Assembly (NCBI GenBank): GCA_024763455.1
Contig: JANTFL010000007.1
Span: forward strand, 1 to 42,985
Length of the DNA stretch: 42,985 nt
Direction of reading: 5' to 3'
From: Sediminispirochaeta sp.
GTDB lineage: Bacteria; Spirochaetota; Spirochaetia; B11-G9
A program made the position numbers and the translations under genes. The notes under the pieces are model-generated. The model had not been told where the DNA came from. It saw nothing but the letters and a program-made list of their open reading frames with translations, and did not search any database. This document shows, piece by piece, positions 27,685 through 35,918 of this stretch; position 1 is the first letter of the stretch, and each line of letters starts with the position of its first letter.

Positions 27685-28971
27685 TTATTTTAGAATGTAC
27701 TTAAGCAGAAAAAATATTCCAACTATGTACGTAACCGGATGTACATCCTTTCCTTTTCCCGTTAATACTTTTAATACTATGTATGCCAGCATACCAAAGG
27801 TGATTCCTTCTGCAATACTGTATGTTAAAGGCATCATAATAATGGTAAGAAAGGCGGGAATGGCTTCGGTAAAGTCTTCGAAGTTGATCTCTTTTATTGG
27901 TGTAATCATAAACAGTCCTACTATTACCAGCACCGGTGCTGTAGCAGCTCCGGGTATCATCAAAAAGAGGGGAGAGAGGAAAAGAGCAACGAAAAATAGA
28001 ATAGCAACAGTCAAGGCTGTGAGACCAGTCTTTCCGCCTTCTGCAACACCGGAAGCACTTTCAACATAGGTAGTAACGGTACTTGTTCCAAGACAGGCAC
28101 CAAGAGTTGTTCCTGCGGCATCGGCAAAAAGGGCAGCTTTGACCTTGGGAATATTCCCGTCTTTGTCTATAAGCCCTGCTTTTGTGGAAACACCGATCAG
28201 GGTTCCTACCGTATCAAACATATCAACGAAGAGGAAGGTGAAAAGAATGATAAGCATATCCAGACTGAATATTTTGGAGAAATCAAACTTGAACAAGATT
28301 GGGGCAAGGGAAGGCGGTGCCCAGCTGCCTGAAGGAACATGGGTGATTCCCATGGGGAATCCGATGAGTGTTGTTGCAATGATCCCAAGGAGAAGTGCTC
28401 CCCTTACTTTGAAGATTAAAAGTATTCCGGTGATAATGATCCCGAGAACAGCCAGGAGTCCTGGGCCGCCGGTGATATTACCCAGTGCAACGATGGTCCC
28501 TTCTCCTTTGACGATTATGCCAGCATTAACCAGACCGATAAAAGCAATAAAAAGCCCTATTCCAACAGAGATGGCTTTCTTTATGGTAGGTGGAATTGAG
28601 TTTACTATCGCTTCCCGTACATTGAAAGCTGTCAGTATCAAAAATATTATTCCTTCGATAAATACAGCCGTCAAAGCAAATTCCCAGCTGTAACCCATCC
28701 CAAGAACAACTGTGTAGGCAAAAAAGGCGTTTAGCCCCATACCCGGAGCGAGGGCAAAGGGGAGATTTGCCAGGAGTGCCATAACAAGGGTAGCTGCTCC
28801 TGCAGAGATGGCAGTTGCTGTAAAGACAGCACCGAAATCCATTCCTGCATCTTTAAGGATCAGGGGATTGACTACCAGAATATAAGCCATTGTCATGAAA
28901 GTGGTGAGGCCGGCGAGAATTTCGACCTTGACTGAAGTACCATGTTCCTTCAGTTTGAAAAATTTTTCCAT
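27685..28971 (-). CDS. NCS2 family permease, AzgA-like (adenine/hypoxanthine/guanine type)
   Basis: 428 aa. 'AGLTTFMTMAYILVVNPLILKDAGMD', 'GMGLNAFFAYTVVLGMGYSWEFAL', 'FLFVDMFDTVGTLIGVSTKAGL', 'GTSTVTTYVESASGVAEGGKTGLTAL'. Confidence 0.92.
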   Translation of the reverse strand: MEKFFKLKEHGTSVKVEILAGLTTFMTMAYILVVNPLILKDAGMDFGAVFTATAISAGAATLVMALLANLPFALAPGMGLNAFFAYTVVLGMGYSWEFALTAVFIEGIIFLILTAFNVREAIVNSIPPTIKKAISVGIGLFIAFIGLVNAGIIVKGEGTIVALGNITGGPGLLAVLGIIITGILLIFKVRGALLLGIIATTLIGFPMGITHVPSGSWAPPSLAPILFKFDFSKIFSLDMLIILFTFLFVDMFDTVGTLIGVSTKAGLIDKDGNIPKVKAALFADAAGTTLGACLGTSTVTTYVESASGVAEGGKTGLTALTVAILFFVALFLSPLFLMIPGAATAPVLVIVGLFMITPIKEINFEDFTEAIPAFLTIIMMPLTYSIAEGITFGMLAYIVLKVLTGKGKDVHPVTYIVGIFFLLKYILK

Positions 28972-29001
28972 CAGATTCTCCTTGTATTGATTCTTGAAAC
29001 C

Positions 29002-29030
29002 ATTATACCCTGTGAATATCGGTAAAGCAA
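29002..29030 (-). promoter_or_regulatory. Predicted sigma70 promoter of the AzgA-like permease
   Basis: Minus strand TTGCTT (29030-29025), 17-nt spacer, TATAAT (29007-29002), ~30 nt upstream of the start codon. Confidence 0.65.
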
Positions 29031-29068
29031 GAAAATAATGGAAAAATATGAAAATAATGAAAAAATAT
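29031..29068. repeat. Two-copy 19-bp tandem repeat in a divergent promoter region
   Basis: GAAAATAATGGAAAAATAT (29031-29049) followed directly by GAAAATAATGAAAAAATAT (29050-29068); one mismatch. Confidence 0.7.
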
Positions 29069-29129
29069 AGAAGTAAAACTGCGTATATTGTAATATAATG
29101 CAGTCATATAGAAGGAAGGAGAGAGTACA

Positions 29130-30884
29130 ATGAATCCATATAAAAACGCAAAGGAAGAGCTGAAAAACGGAATTCTTACTGCTGCGGGAAAGATGAAAGC
29201 AGAAATTGTATTTAAAAACGGGAAGGTTGTTGATGTCCTGTCCCACCGTATTATAGAGGGGGATATTGCTGTCAGCAGAGGGCTTATTGCAGGTATTGGG
29301 AAATATGAAGGTGAATCTGAAATTGATTTGAGGGGAAGATACGTTCTACCCGGCCTGATTGACGCCCATGTCCATATAGAGTCTTCCCACGTTACTCCCG
29401 AACGGTATGCTGAGGCGGTTGTCCCCCATGGGACTACTACCGTAATCGCAGATCCTCATGAAATTGCCAATGTTCTGGGATCAGAAGGTATAAACTACAT
29501 GATAGATTCTTCGAAGAATATTCCGCTGAAGGTTTTTTTTATGATCCCTTCCTGTGTCCCTGCTACCTCTTTTGAACATGCAGGAGCCGTACTGGCTGCT
29601 GAAGATATTTCCGCTCTTATGGGAAAGGAACGGGTTTTAGGGCTGGGGGAGCTTATGGACTATCCCTCCGTAGTATCAGCAGCTGACCCGGTTCTGGATA
29701 AGATTATGACTGCCTCAAGCAGTGGTAAATTGATAGACGGGCATGCACCGATGCTTTTGGGGAACGATCTAAGTGCATACGCTGCAGCAGGGGTCCGGAC
29801 CGATCATGAATGTTCAACGGTGGATGAAATGCTTGACCGTCTCTCCCGGGGAATGCATGTTCTGCTCAGGGAAGGAAGTGCTGCACAAAATCTTAAAACA
29901 CTTCTTAAAGGGATTACTCCGGAGAACTCCCGGAGATGTGCTTTTTGCACTGATGACAGGCAGCCCAATGATTTACTTGAGCTGGGACATATGGATAATC
30001 ATCTCCGTATTGCAGTGGAACACGGTATTGATCCAATTACTGCCGTCCAGATGGCAACCATCAATGCTGCCGAGTGTTATAAACTGGATAGAACAGGAGC
30101 CGTTGCCCCAGGATACCGGGCTGATTTTGCGGTTGTGGATAATTTACAGGATTTTACCGTTCTTGAAACCTATGTAGGAGGGGAAAAAGCGGCAGAAAAC
30201 GGTATAGCCCTTTTCGGTGGAGAAAAGAATAGTACCATCGAGGGAATAGGCACCATTAATGTTAAGGATTTTTCCCCCGACCGGTTCAATTTGTTTTTGG
30301 AGACAGATACAGCACGGGTTATAAGCCTGGAATCCATGAGCCTTTTTACACCTTTATCTGTTAGAAAAGTTGTCCGGGATGCAAACGGATTTTTTATGGT
30401 CAATCCGGAGGCAGATATTGTAAAGCTTGCAGTTGTAGAACGGCATCATGGAACTGGCAATATTGCTGTAGGTTTGGTGGAAAACTATGGTCTCAAAGGG
30501 GGGGCTATTGCATCATCCTATGCGCATGATTCACACAATATTATTGTAGCCGGAGATAATAACGACGATATGTATGCTGCAGTTCAGGAACTTATCCGGG
30601 TAAACGGCGGAATCACCATGGTCTCTAATGGGAAAATACTTGATACGCTCAAGCTCCCTATTGCGGGGATAATGTCCAATCTTCCGCTTGTTGAAGTAAG
30701 GAACAAACTTCAAAGTATGCACAAGACAGCTTTTGATATCCTTAATATAAACAGGGGCATAGATCCCTTTATGACTCTTTCGTTTCTCTCCCTGCCGGTA
30801 ATTCCGGAACTCAAACTTACAGATATGGGGCTTTTTGATGTGAAAGAGTTCCGGTTTGTCGATGCAGCAGTTAAGGACAGCTGA
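29130..30884 (+). CDS. ade: Adenine deaminase
   Basis: 584 aa. 'YVLPGLIDAHVHIESSHVTPERYAEAVVPHGTTTVIADPHEIANV', 'DHECSTVDEMLDRLSRGMHVLLREGSAAQNL', 'FCTDDRQPNDL', 'SYAHDSHNIIVAGDNNDDM'. Confidence 0.95.
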   Translation: MNPYKNAKEELKNGILTAAGKMKAEIVFKNGKVVDVLSHRIIEGDIAVSRGLIAGIGKYEGESEIDLRGRYVLPGLIDAHVHIESSHVTPERYAEAVVPHGTTTVIADPHEIANVLGSEGINYMIDSSKNIPLKVFFMIPSCVPATSFEHAGAVLAAEDISALMGKERVLGLGELMDYPSVVSAADPVLDKIMTASSSGKLIDGHAPMLLGNDLSAYAAAGVRTDHECSTVDEMLDRLSRGMHVLLREGSAAQNLKTLLKGITPENSRRCAFCTDDRQPNDLLELGHMDNHLRIAVEHGIDPITAVQMATINAAECYKLDRTGAVAPGYRADFAVVDNLQDFTVLETYVGGEKAAENGIALFGGEKNSTIEGIGTINVKDFSPDRFNLFLETDTARVISLESMSLFTPLSVRKVVRDANGFFMVNPEADIVKLAVVERHHGTGNIAVGLVENYGLKGGAIASSYAHDSHNIIVAGDNNDDMYAAVQELIRVNGGITMVSNGKILDTLKLPIAGIMSNLPLVEVRNKLQSMHKTAFDILNINRGIDPFMTLSFLSLPVIPELKLTDMGLFDVKEFRFVDAAVKDS

Positions 30885-30963
30885 ACAGCATCTGAATTAT
30901 TCTCAAACGAACGAGTGGAGCGGACCAACTTTGGTAGCGTTCCCGAGTGAGTGCAGAGAACGC

Positions 30964-31047
30964 AAGGTACAATACCCCGCAGCTTGCTGCGGAATAGACC
31001 GCGAAAGCGGTCTGGATCCAGGGCTTGCCCTGGGGTATTGATACCTT
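30964..31047. repeat. Cloverleaf-like multi-hairpin palindromic element
   Basis: Outer stem AAGGTA-c-AATACC (30964-30976) / GGTATT-ga-TACCTT (31034-31047) encloses three 6-bp tetraloop hairpins: CCGCAG-CTTG-CTGCGG (30977-30992), GACCGC-GAAA-GCGGTC (30997-31012), CCAGGG-CTTG-CCCTGG (31018-31033). Confidence 0.85.
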
Positions 31048-32637
31048 TCATTTTCGCTTTAAACCGGTTAGATAGAGAAGAGCTTCGAGAGTTCCTCCTC
31101 CGACAGCCCTCGCTTTGTCGGAGATGGTAAAACAGTTTTCAACATTGCCTCTGGCATCTACATCTCCGATTTTGAACCCCTCAGGAACGTACATACCTTC
31201 GTGAATCATCCCCCTGAGTACCCCGGGGATCTGAGCCCGTACTTCCGTATTACCTATGGTGGCAAGGAGATCACCTTCTTTCACCAGGTCGCCTATTTTT
31301 TTAACAGGCTTTACAATCCCTTCTGCTGTTGACCGGACAACTCTTTTTGCCGCGTGGCCCCCGATAACTCCGGGAACACCTGTATTAGGTTCGGGCTTCC
31401 CTTTGAGGATTACACGTCCCAGGTTATGCCCACGATTTGTTTCTATCACAGCATCTACATCGTACCCTGCTTCGAAACCGGGTCCAAGGCCTATTACTAC
31501 CGGAGCCATAGCTCGTGTAGTCCCCAGATTCTTTTTGGCCAGTATACCGTCAACTACAGCAATAGGGTTTAGGATCTTGATAAAAGCCCCATCGGGATCG
31601 CCGATAACAGGGATCAGCCCGTCAATCAATGCCTGTTTTATCTCCTTTTCAGTAGAAACCCTCACCGCAGTTATACCGTCAATGGTAATTGAACCGTCGA
31701 ACATTGCCTGTGCAAAGGAGACTTTACTCCGGATGACAGTCGGTTCATTAATCTCCAGTACAGCTACCTTGTATCCGCTGTTGTAGAGCCGGGCAATTGT
31801 TCCGCTGGCTATATCTCCACCGCCCCTGACTACAACCAGATTGTCAGTGCGGCTTTTAAGGTGTTTCGCGTGAGCCCGTTTATGTATTTTGATAACTTCT
31901 GCAAGGATGGAAAAGGCTATTTCTTCCGGGGTTTCCGCCTTGAAGTCCAATCCGATGGGGGCATACACCGCAGAGAGTTTTTTTTCTTCAATCCCCTGTT
32001 CTGCCAAATTCCGCAGAATCACCGCAGCCTTTCTTTTACTGCTTAAAAGTCCTATGTAGGCAGCATCCGAATCAATCACGCTGTTAAGAGCTTCTTCATC
32101 TACGTTTCCGGTAGCGATTACAACGTAGGTATTCCGGTCAATCCGCATTTTAGCGATTGCTTCATCTATTGTTGTTCCCAAATACAACTCCTGTGCTCCG
32201 GGAAACCGTTCTTTTGAAAGGAATTCAGCTCTATTTTCAGCAACCGCTATTCTGAAGTTTACTTTTTCTGCAAGATTTGCAAGGCTGAGAGCGACATGTC
32301 CGCCTCCTATTATAAAAAGAACAGGTTTCGGGTGCGATACCTCAATGAATATCTCCATCTCGCCGCCGCAGTTCATCTCGATACTGGTTTCAGAGGTCCC
32401 GTTATCAAGCGTATACCGTACAACCTTGGATTCTCCTGAGTCCAGGGATCTGCAGGCTTCTTCTATAACATAAGCTTCTGCCAGCCCGCCTCCCACGGTT
32501 CCATATACAGTTTCTTTGTCAATTACTATCATCTTGGCGTTTGTCCGGGGTGTCGATCCCTTGGCAGTTATAATGGTAGCTGTTGCAAAGGGTATATTGG
32601 CTTCCGTTAATTCAGCTGCTTTCATGTATAGATTCAT
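31048..32637 (-). CDS. yqeB: YqeB: XdhC/CoxI domain fused to EF2563-type SDMH maturation domain
   Basis: 529 aa. N-terminal XdhC-like 'ITAKGSTPRTNAKMIV...GTVGGGLAEAYV', Rossmann 'VLFIIGGGHVALSLANLAE'; C-terminal 'VVVRGGGDIASGTIARLYNSGYKVAVLE', 'APVVIGLGPGFEAGYDVDAVIETNRGHNLGRV'. Confidence 0.88.
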   Translation of the reverse strand: MNLYMKAAELTEANIPFATATIITAKGSTPRTNAKMIVIDKETVYGTVGGGLAEAYVIEEACRSLDSGESKVVRYTLDNGTSETSIEMNCGGEMEIFIEVSHPKPVLFIIGGGHVALSLANLAEKVNFRIAVAENRAEFLSKERFPGAQELYLGTTIDEAIAKMRIDRNTYVVIATGNVDEEALNSVIDSDAAYIGLLSSKRKAAVILRNLAEQGIEEKKLSAVYAPIGLDFKAETPEEIAFSILAEVIKIHKRAHAKHLKSRTDNLVVVRGGGDIASGTIARLYNSGYKVAVLEINEPTVIRSKVSFAQAMFDGSITIDGITAVRVSTEKEIKQALIDGLIPVIGDPDGAFIKILNPIAVVDGILAKKNLGTTRAMAPVVIGLGPGFEAGYDVDAVIETNRGHNLGRVILKGKPEPNTGVPGVIGGHAAKRVVRSTAEGIVKPVKKIGDLVKEGDLLATIGNTEVRAQIPGVLRGMIHEGMYVPEGFKIGDVDARGNVENCFTISDKARAVGGGTLEALLYLTGLKRK

Positions 32638-32638
32638 A

Positions 32639-33448
32639 CTATATTTCCTTCTTTAAAACTCTTATTACAGGATTCAAGTCCTTCGCGGTAGTTATCATTA
32701 CTTTGGATATGCTACTGCTGCGGCTCAAAATATATCTTCCGGTTTCGTCCGCTTTATCCGCAGAGTCTAATGTATCTGCCTTGTTTAGAACAAGTATCTT
32801 TTCAGCCTTTGAGGGAGAATTTTTAAAAAGACCGTTTTCAGCATCAGCCAGTCTAAGCAGTATTTCCCGGTCAATAGAATCGTTTTTTTGTGCATGAGTA
32901 ACCTTTAAGAACTGGTCCAGCCTGAAAACGGTCTTAGAATTAATCAATTTTCCAAGAATATCGAGTCCTACAACCCCGAAAACCATACCCGTTTCCCTTG
33001 GAGTTACCGGCTCTCTCTCCCCTGGTGCTTTAATCGAAAAATGTTTTGCTCCGTCCCCCTCTACAAGTACGACGTCGAAAATATGGAGTTTGTAAATAAA
33101 ATCAAGTAATTCTTCTGAAAAACCTTTCAACTTGCGTTCTTTGTTCGTTTCAATGATTTGTGATGCTGCTACCGTAATGCTCCCTTTCCCTGAGGCATGG
33201 AATGAGGATACCCTTTTTTCAAGGTTTTTTTGAATAGTATTGGAATCTGCAATAACAAGGCTGCTGTAAGGCCTTTTTTTTTCGTCCGGATGGTAAATCA
33301 TGGTTGTTGTTGAAACAAGAACGTTGAAACCTGCAGAAGACAGCTCCTCTGCCGTTTTATACATTAACGATGATTTACCCCCACCTCCGGTGAAGGTGCA
33401 AAGTGAATGAAGAAATGCGTCACATCCTATCCCCTCTATAATATTCAC
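32639..33448 (-). CDS. yqeC: YqeC: putative selenium-dependent hydroxylase accessory protein (P-loop)
   Basis: 269 aa. P-loop-like 'FTGGGGKSSLMYKTAEEL', 'VLVSTTTMIYHP', 'VLVEGDGAKHFSIKAPGEREPVTP', 'VLNKADTL'. Adjacent to yqeB. Confidence 0.87.
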   Translation of the reverse strand: MNIIEGIGCDAFLHSLCTFTGGGGKSSLMYKTAEELSSAGFNVLVSTTTMIYHPDEKKRPYSSLVIADSNTIQKNLEKRVSSFHASGKGSITVAASQIIETNKERKLKGFSEELLDFIYKLHIFDVVLVEGDGAKHFSIKAPGEREPVTPRETGMVFGVVGLDILGKLINSKTVFRLDQFLKVTHAQKNDSIDREILLRLADAENGLFKNSPSKAEKILVLNKADTLDSADKADETGRYILSRSSSISKVMITTAKDLNPVIRVLKKEI

Positions 33449-33452
33449 TGCC

Positions 33453-35063
33453 CTATCCCTGGTCGATTATCATTCCGTCCCTGTAAACCAAGGTCGTTTT
33501 TAATGTACCTTTTCCCGACTGCTTCCATTTATGGGAGCCGAAGTATATAAAAACTTTGCCGAAAATCCTCTCTTTAACTATGAGCTTTGCCTGCTCTGTG
33601 ATCTTTAGATTATTTTCCACGGAATGAAGCTCTTTCAGTTTTGTTTTATAATCTTCCTGAAGTTTTTTTAAATCTGCTTCAAGCTGTTTTTTCGCATTTT
33701 TTATCTTTTCCAGTACCTCTGAACCTTTCTCACTGTTTACCGCTGCCCGTTTAAACTGATTTATTTTAACATCAGTGGCATCAATATCAGTCAATAAATG
33801 GTTAACCGCCTGCTTCAGGCTTAAAAAAGCTGTATAGTCATCAACACCCATCCCGAGGTGAATCTCCGTAACCGGCTCATTGATACTGCCCAGCTTTTTA
33901 CAGACTATATTCCCTCCTGCGGATATAACACCTCCAAAAATCTCGGCACGTTTGCCGGTAAGAATAATATTCCCATGGGCTTTTATATTTGAATGCATGA
34001 TTGCTTCTTCTACGTAGATGTTCCCCCGGCAGATCACAATGGCGTTTTCAATGTACCGTGCATACAGATCTCCTCCGCAGAGGATTGTTCCTTCATCGTT
34101 ACCGGAGATTCCTGCTTTTAGTATTACGTCCCCTCCGGAGTTAATCTTTATTCTGCTCACAGATTTCCCGATTTGAATATCACCCGAAGCCTTTACGGTA
34201 AAGCCGTCGGCAATTCTCCCCCTAACATTTATTGTTCCATCGAAATCCATATTGCCGTTCGAGTAATCTATATTTTCAACCTGCACAATGGGCTCAACTG
34301 TTATCGTTGTTCCCTTAAGTTTAGCATTGCCGGAAATTTCGGCGATTATTTCTTCTTTATCCTCAGAGAAACGTGTTCCCTTCCCCGGTGTTAGTTTGAA
34401 AGGGGTAGTATTATTTTCGGGATACAGTCTGTTGCCGAATATATCCATCCCTTCTACAGGAGGAACAGGTTCTCTCATTCTGGCCAGAATTTTCCCCTTA
34501 TCCACATTCTGAATAAAATTAAGCTCCTTAAGATCTATCCTCCCAAACTCCAGTTCTCTGAAAGGTTTCCCCCTGTCGGTTTCGAAAAAATATTCTGCAG
34601 ATGCACTTTTGCTGTGAATCGGAAATATCCCTGCAGCAACTGTTATTTTTGTATTGTAAATCTCTTTTTCCGCAGCATCTCTTATCTCATCTTCCCGTAT
34701 TCCGAATACAATTCCTTCTTTTTGCAGCCTTTTTACTATCATTTCCGGTGAAAGGTGTTCTCCTCCCTGTTTGCCTGGAGAAATCATAATCGTCGCACTC
34801 ATATGGTCTGGGCTGATCTCAACTTCAATGGATGGGGAAAGAACTTCCCCTTCCGGCCATGGCGCAATCTGTACCGGTTCACCGCTTTGTTCCTCTATTA
34901 TCGAGTGAAGAATATTTCTTCTCACTTTGGGAATCCCCAGGAGCTTAAGCTTGCCTTCGATCTCTTCAGGGTACAGTGGAGTACCTCCCTCAGTGCCAGG
35001 GAAAACTGCAAGATAGGCAAATCCGTCTTTGTAGTGGATGGTGAAGGGTCTGTTTGGTTTCAT
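33453..35063 (-). CDS. FapA/DUF342 family protein
   Basis: ORF track starts at 35102; ATG at 35063 (MKPNRPFTIHYKDGFAYLAV) also plausible. 'EVEISPDHMSATIMISP', 'VPPVEGMDIFGNRLYPENN', repetitive beta-helix 'VKASGDIQIGKSVSRIKINSGGDVILKAGISGNDEGTILCGGDLYARYIENA', C-terminal coiled coil. Confidence 0.82.
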   Translation of the reverse strand: MKPNRPFTIHYKDGFAYLAVFPGTEGGTPLYPEEIEGKLKLLGIPKVRRNILHSIIEEQSGEPVQIAPWPEGEVLSPSIEVEISPDHMSATIMISPGKQGGEHLSPEMIVKRLQKEGIVFGIREDEIRDAAEKEIYNTKITVAAGIFPIHSKSASAEYFFETDRGKPFRELEFGRIDLKELNFIQNVDKGKILARMREPVPPVEGMDIFGNRLYPENNTTPFKLTPGKGTRFSEDKEEIIAEISGNAKLKGTTITVEPIVQVENIDYSNGNMDFDGTINVRGRIADGFTVKASGDIQIGKSVSRIKINSGGDVILKAGISGNDEGTILCGGDLYARYIENAIVICRGNIYVEEAIMHSNIKAHGNIILTGKRAEIFGGVISAGGNIVCKKLGSINEPVTEIHLGMGVDDYTAFLSLKQAVNHLLTDIDATDVKINQFKRAAVNSEKGSEVLEKIKNAKKQLEADLKKLQEDYKTKLKELHSVENNLKITEQAKLIVKERIFGKVFIYFGSHKWKQSGKGTLKTTLVYRDGMIIDQG

Positions 35064-35175
35064 GATGAGTACAAGTATAGTAAGAGTATTATGCCGTTTC
35101 AAGAGAAGGAGTGTTTATTGATTTGAAATAGATGAGCTGCAGGAGTATAATGCCGGGAGGAGGGAGCAGAATCAA

Positions 35176-35829
35176 GTGATATCTGAAAAAAAACTGATCA
35201 TTCCCCGCTTAAGATCCGCGGATGATCTGGAAAAGGATGGTGTATCAGCAGAGATCGGCGAGGTTAACTGGCCTGAGACCTATGGCTATAGACCTGAAGT
35301 AACCCTTTTCTGTGGATATACCGGTAGAGAAATAGTTTTAAAGTACCGGGTAAGGGAAGACTACGTTGCAGCGAAGCATACCCGGATTAATTCGGAAGTT
35401 TACCGGGACAGCTGTGTTGAGTTCTTTATCTCCCCGGGGGGAAGCCGTTACTATAATGTTGAGTTTAACTGTATCGGCACTGCCTATGCAGCCTTCGGCG
35501 GACCGGACCTGGCTGGCCGGGTTTTATTAGAAAAGAAAAAAGTATCTCAAATAAAAACGTTCTCTACTCTGGGAAACGGTTATATCGATACAAGAAAGAA
35601 TCCTGAGCCCTGGGAGCTTACCGTGGCAATACCCTTTGCCCTGTTTGATGAAATAGACTTTGGTGAAATAGATTTGAGTAACCCCAAGGGGAGAACTTTC
35701 AGAGGCAACTTCTTTAAATGCGGTGACGATCTTCCTGTCCCCCATTACCTTTCCTGGAATCCGGTTACCAGGAAGGGAACACCCAATTTCCACCTGCCGG
35801 AGTATTTCGGGGAACTTCAGTTTGTGTGA
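35176..35829 (+). CDS. CBM9-like (carbohydrate-binding family 9-like) domain protein
   Basis: 217 aa, GTG start. 'VNWPETYGYRPEVTLFCGYTGREIVLKYRVREDYV', 'VYRDSCVEFFISPGGSRYYNVEFNCIGTAYAAFG', 'WELTVAIPFALF'. Confidence 0.65.
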   Translation: MISEKKLIIPRLRSADDLEKDGVSAEIGEVNWPETYGYRPEVTLFCGYTGREIVLKYRVREDYVAAKHTRINSEVYRDSCVEFFISPGGSRYYNVEFNCIGTAYAAFGGPDLAGRVLLEKKKVSQIKTFSTLGNGYIDTRKNPEPWELTVAIPFALFDEIDFGEIDLSNPKGRTFRGNFFKCGDDLPVPHYLSWNPVTRKGTPNFHLPEYFGELQFV

Positions 35830-35918
35830 TTATTCTGCAAAGCACCCTATCCCTTGCATTAAAATCATTTTCGGGCTACCTTTTACCGGTAACTACCTGA
35901 AAAAGGGGGAGGGATCCG

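Noticed and set aside
28139-28693. 184-aa plus-strand ORF antisense to the AzgA-like permease
   Set aside because: Composition (Pro/Ser/Ile-rich) is what the complement of a membrane protein gives; no RBS or family motif.
28972-29130. Possible purine riboswitch upstream of the permease or ade
   Set aside because: The predicted permease leader is only ~25-30 nt and the purine-aptamer signatures were not seen; the ade leader is also short.
30856-31041. Plus-strand 61-aa ORF and minus-strand 113-aa ORF (30710-31051) across the ade-yqeB gap
   Set aside because: Both are translations of the palindromic repeat element and the ade 3' end; no independent coding evidence.
30964-31047. tRNA gene (because of the cloverleaf shape)
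   Set aside because: Arms and loops do not match tRNA (all 4-nt loops, no T-loop GTTCGA, no anticodon loop, no acceptor-stem geometry).
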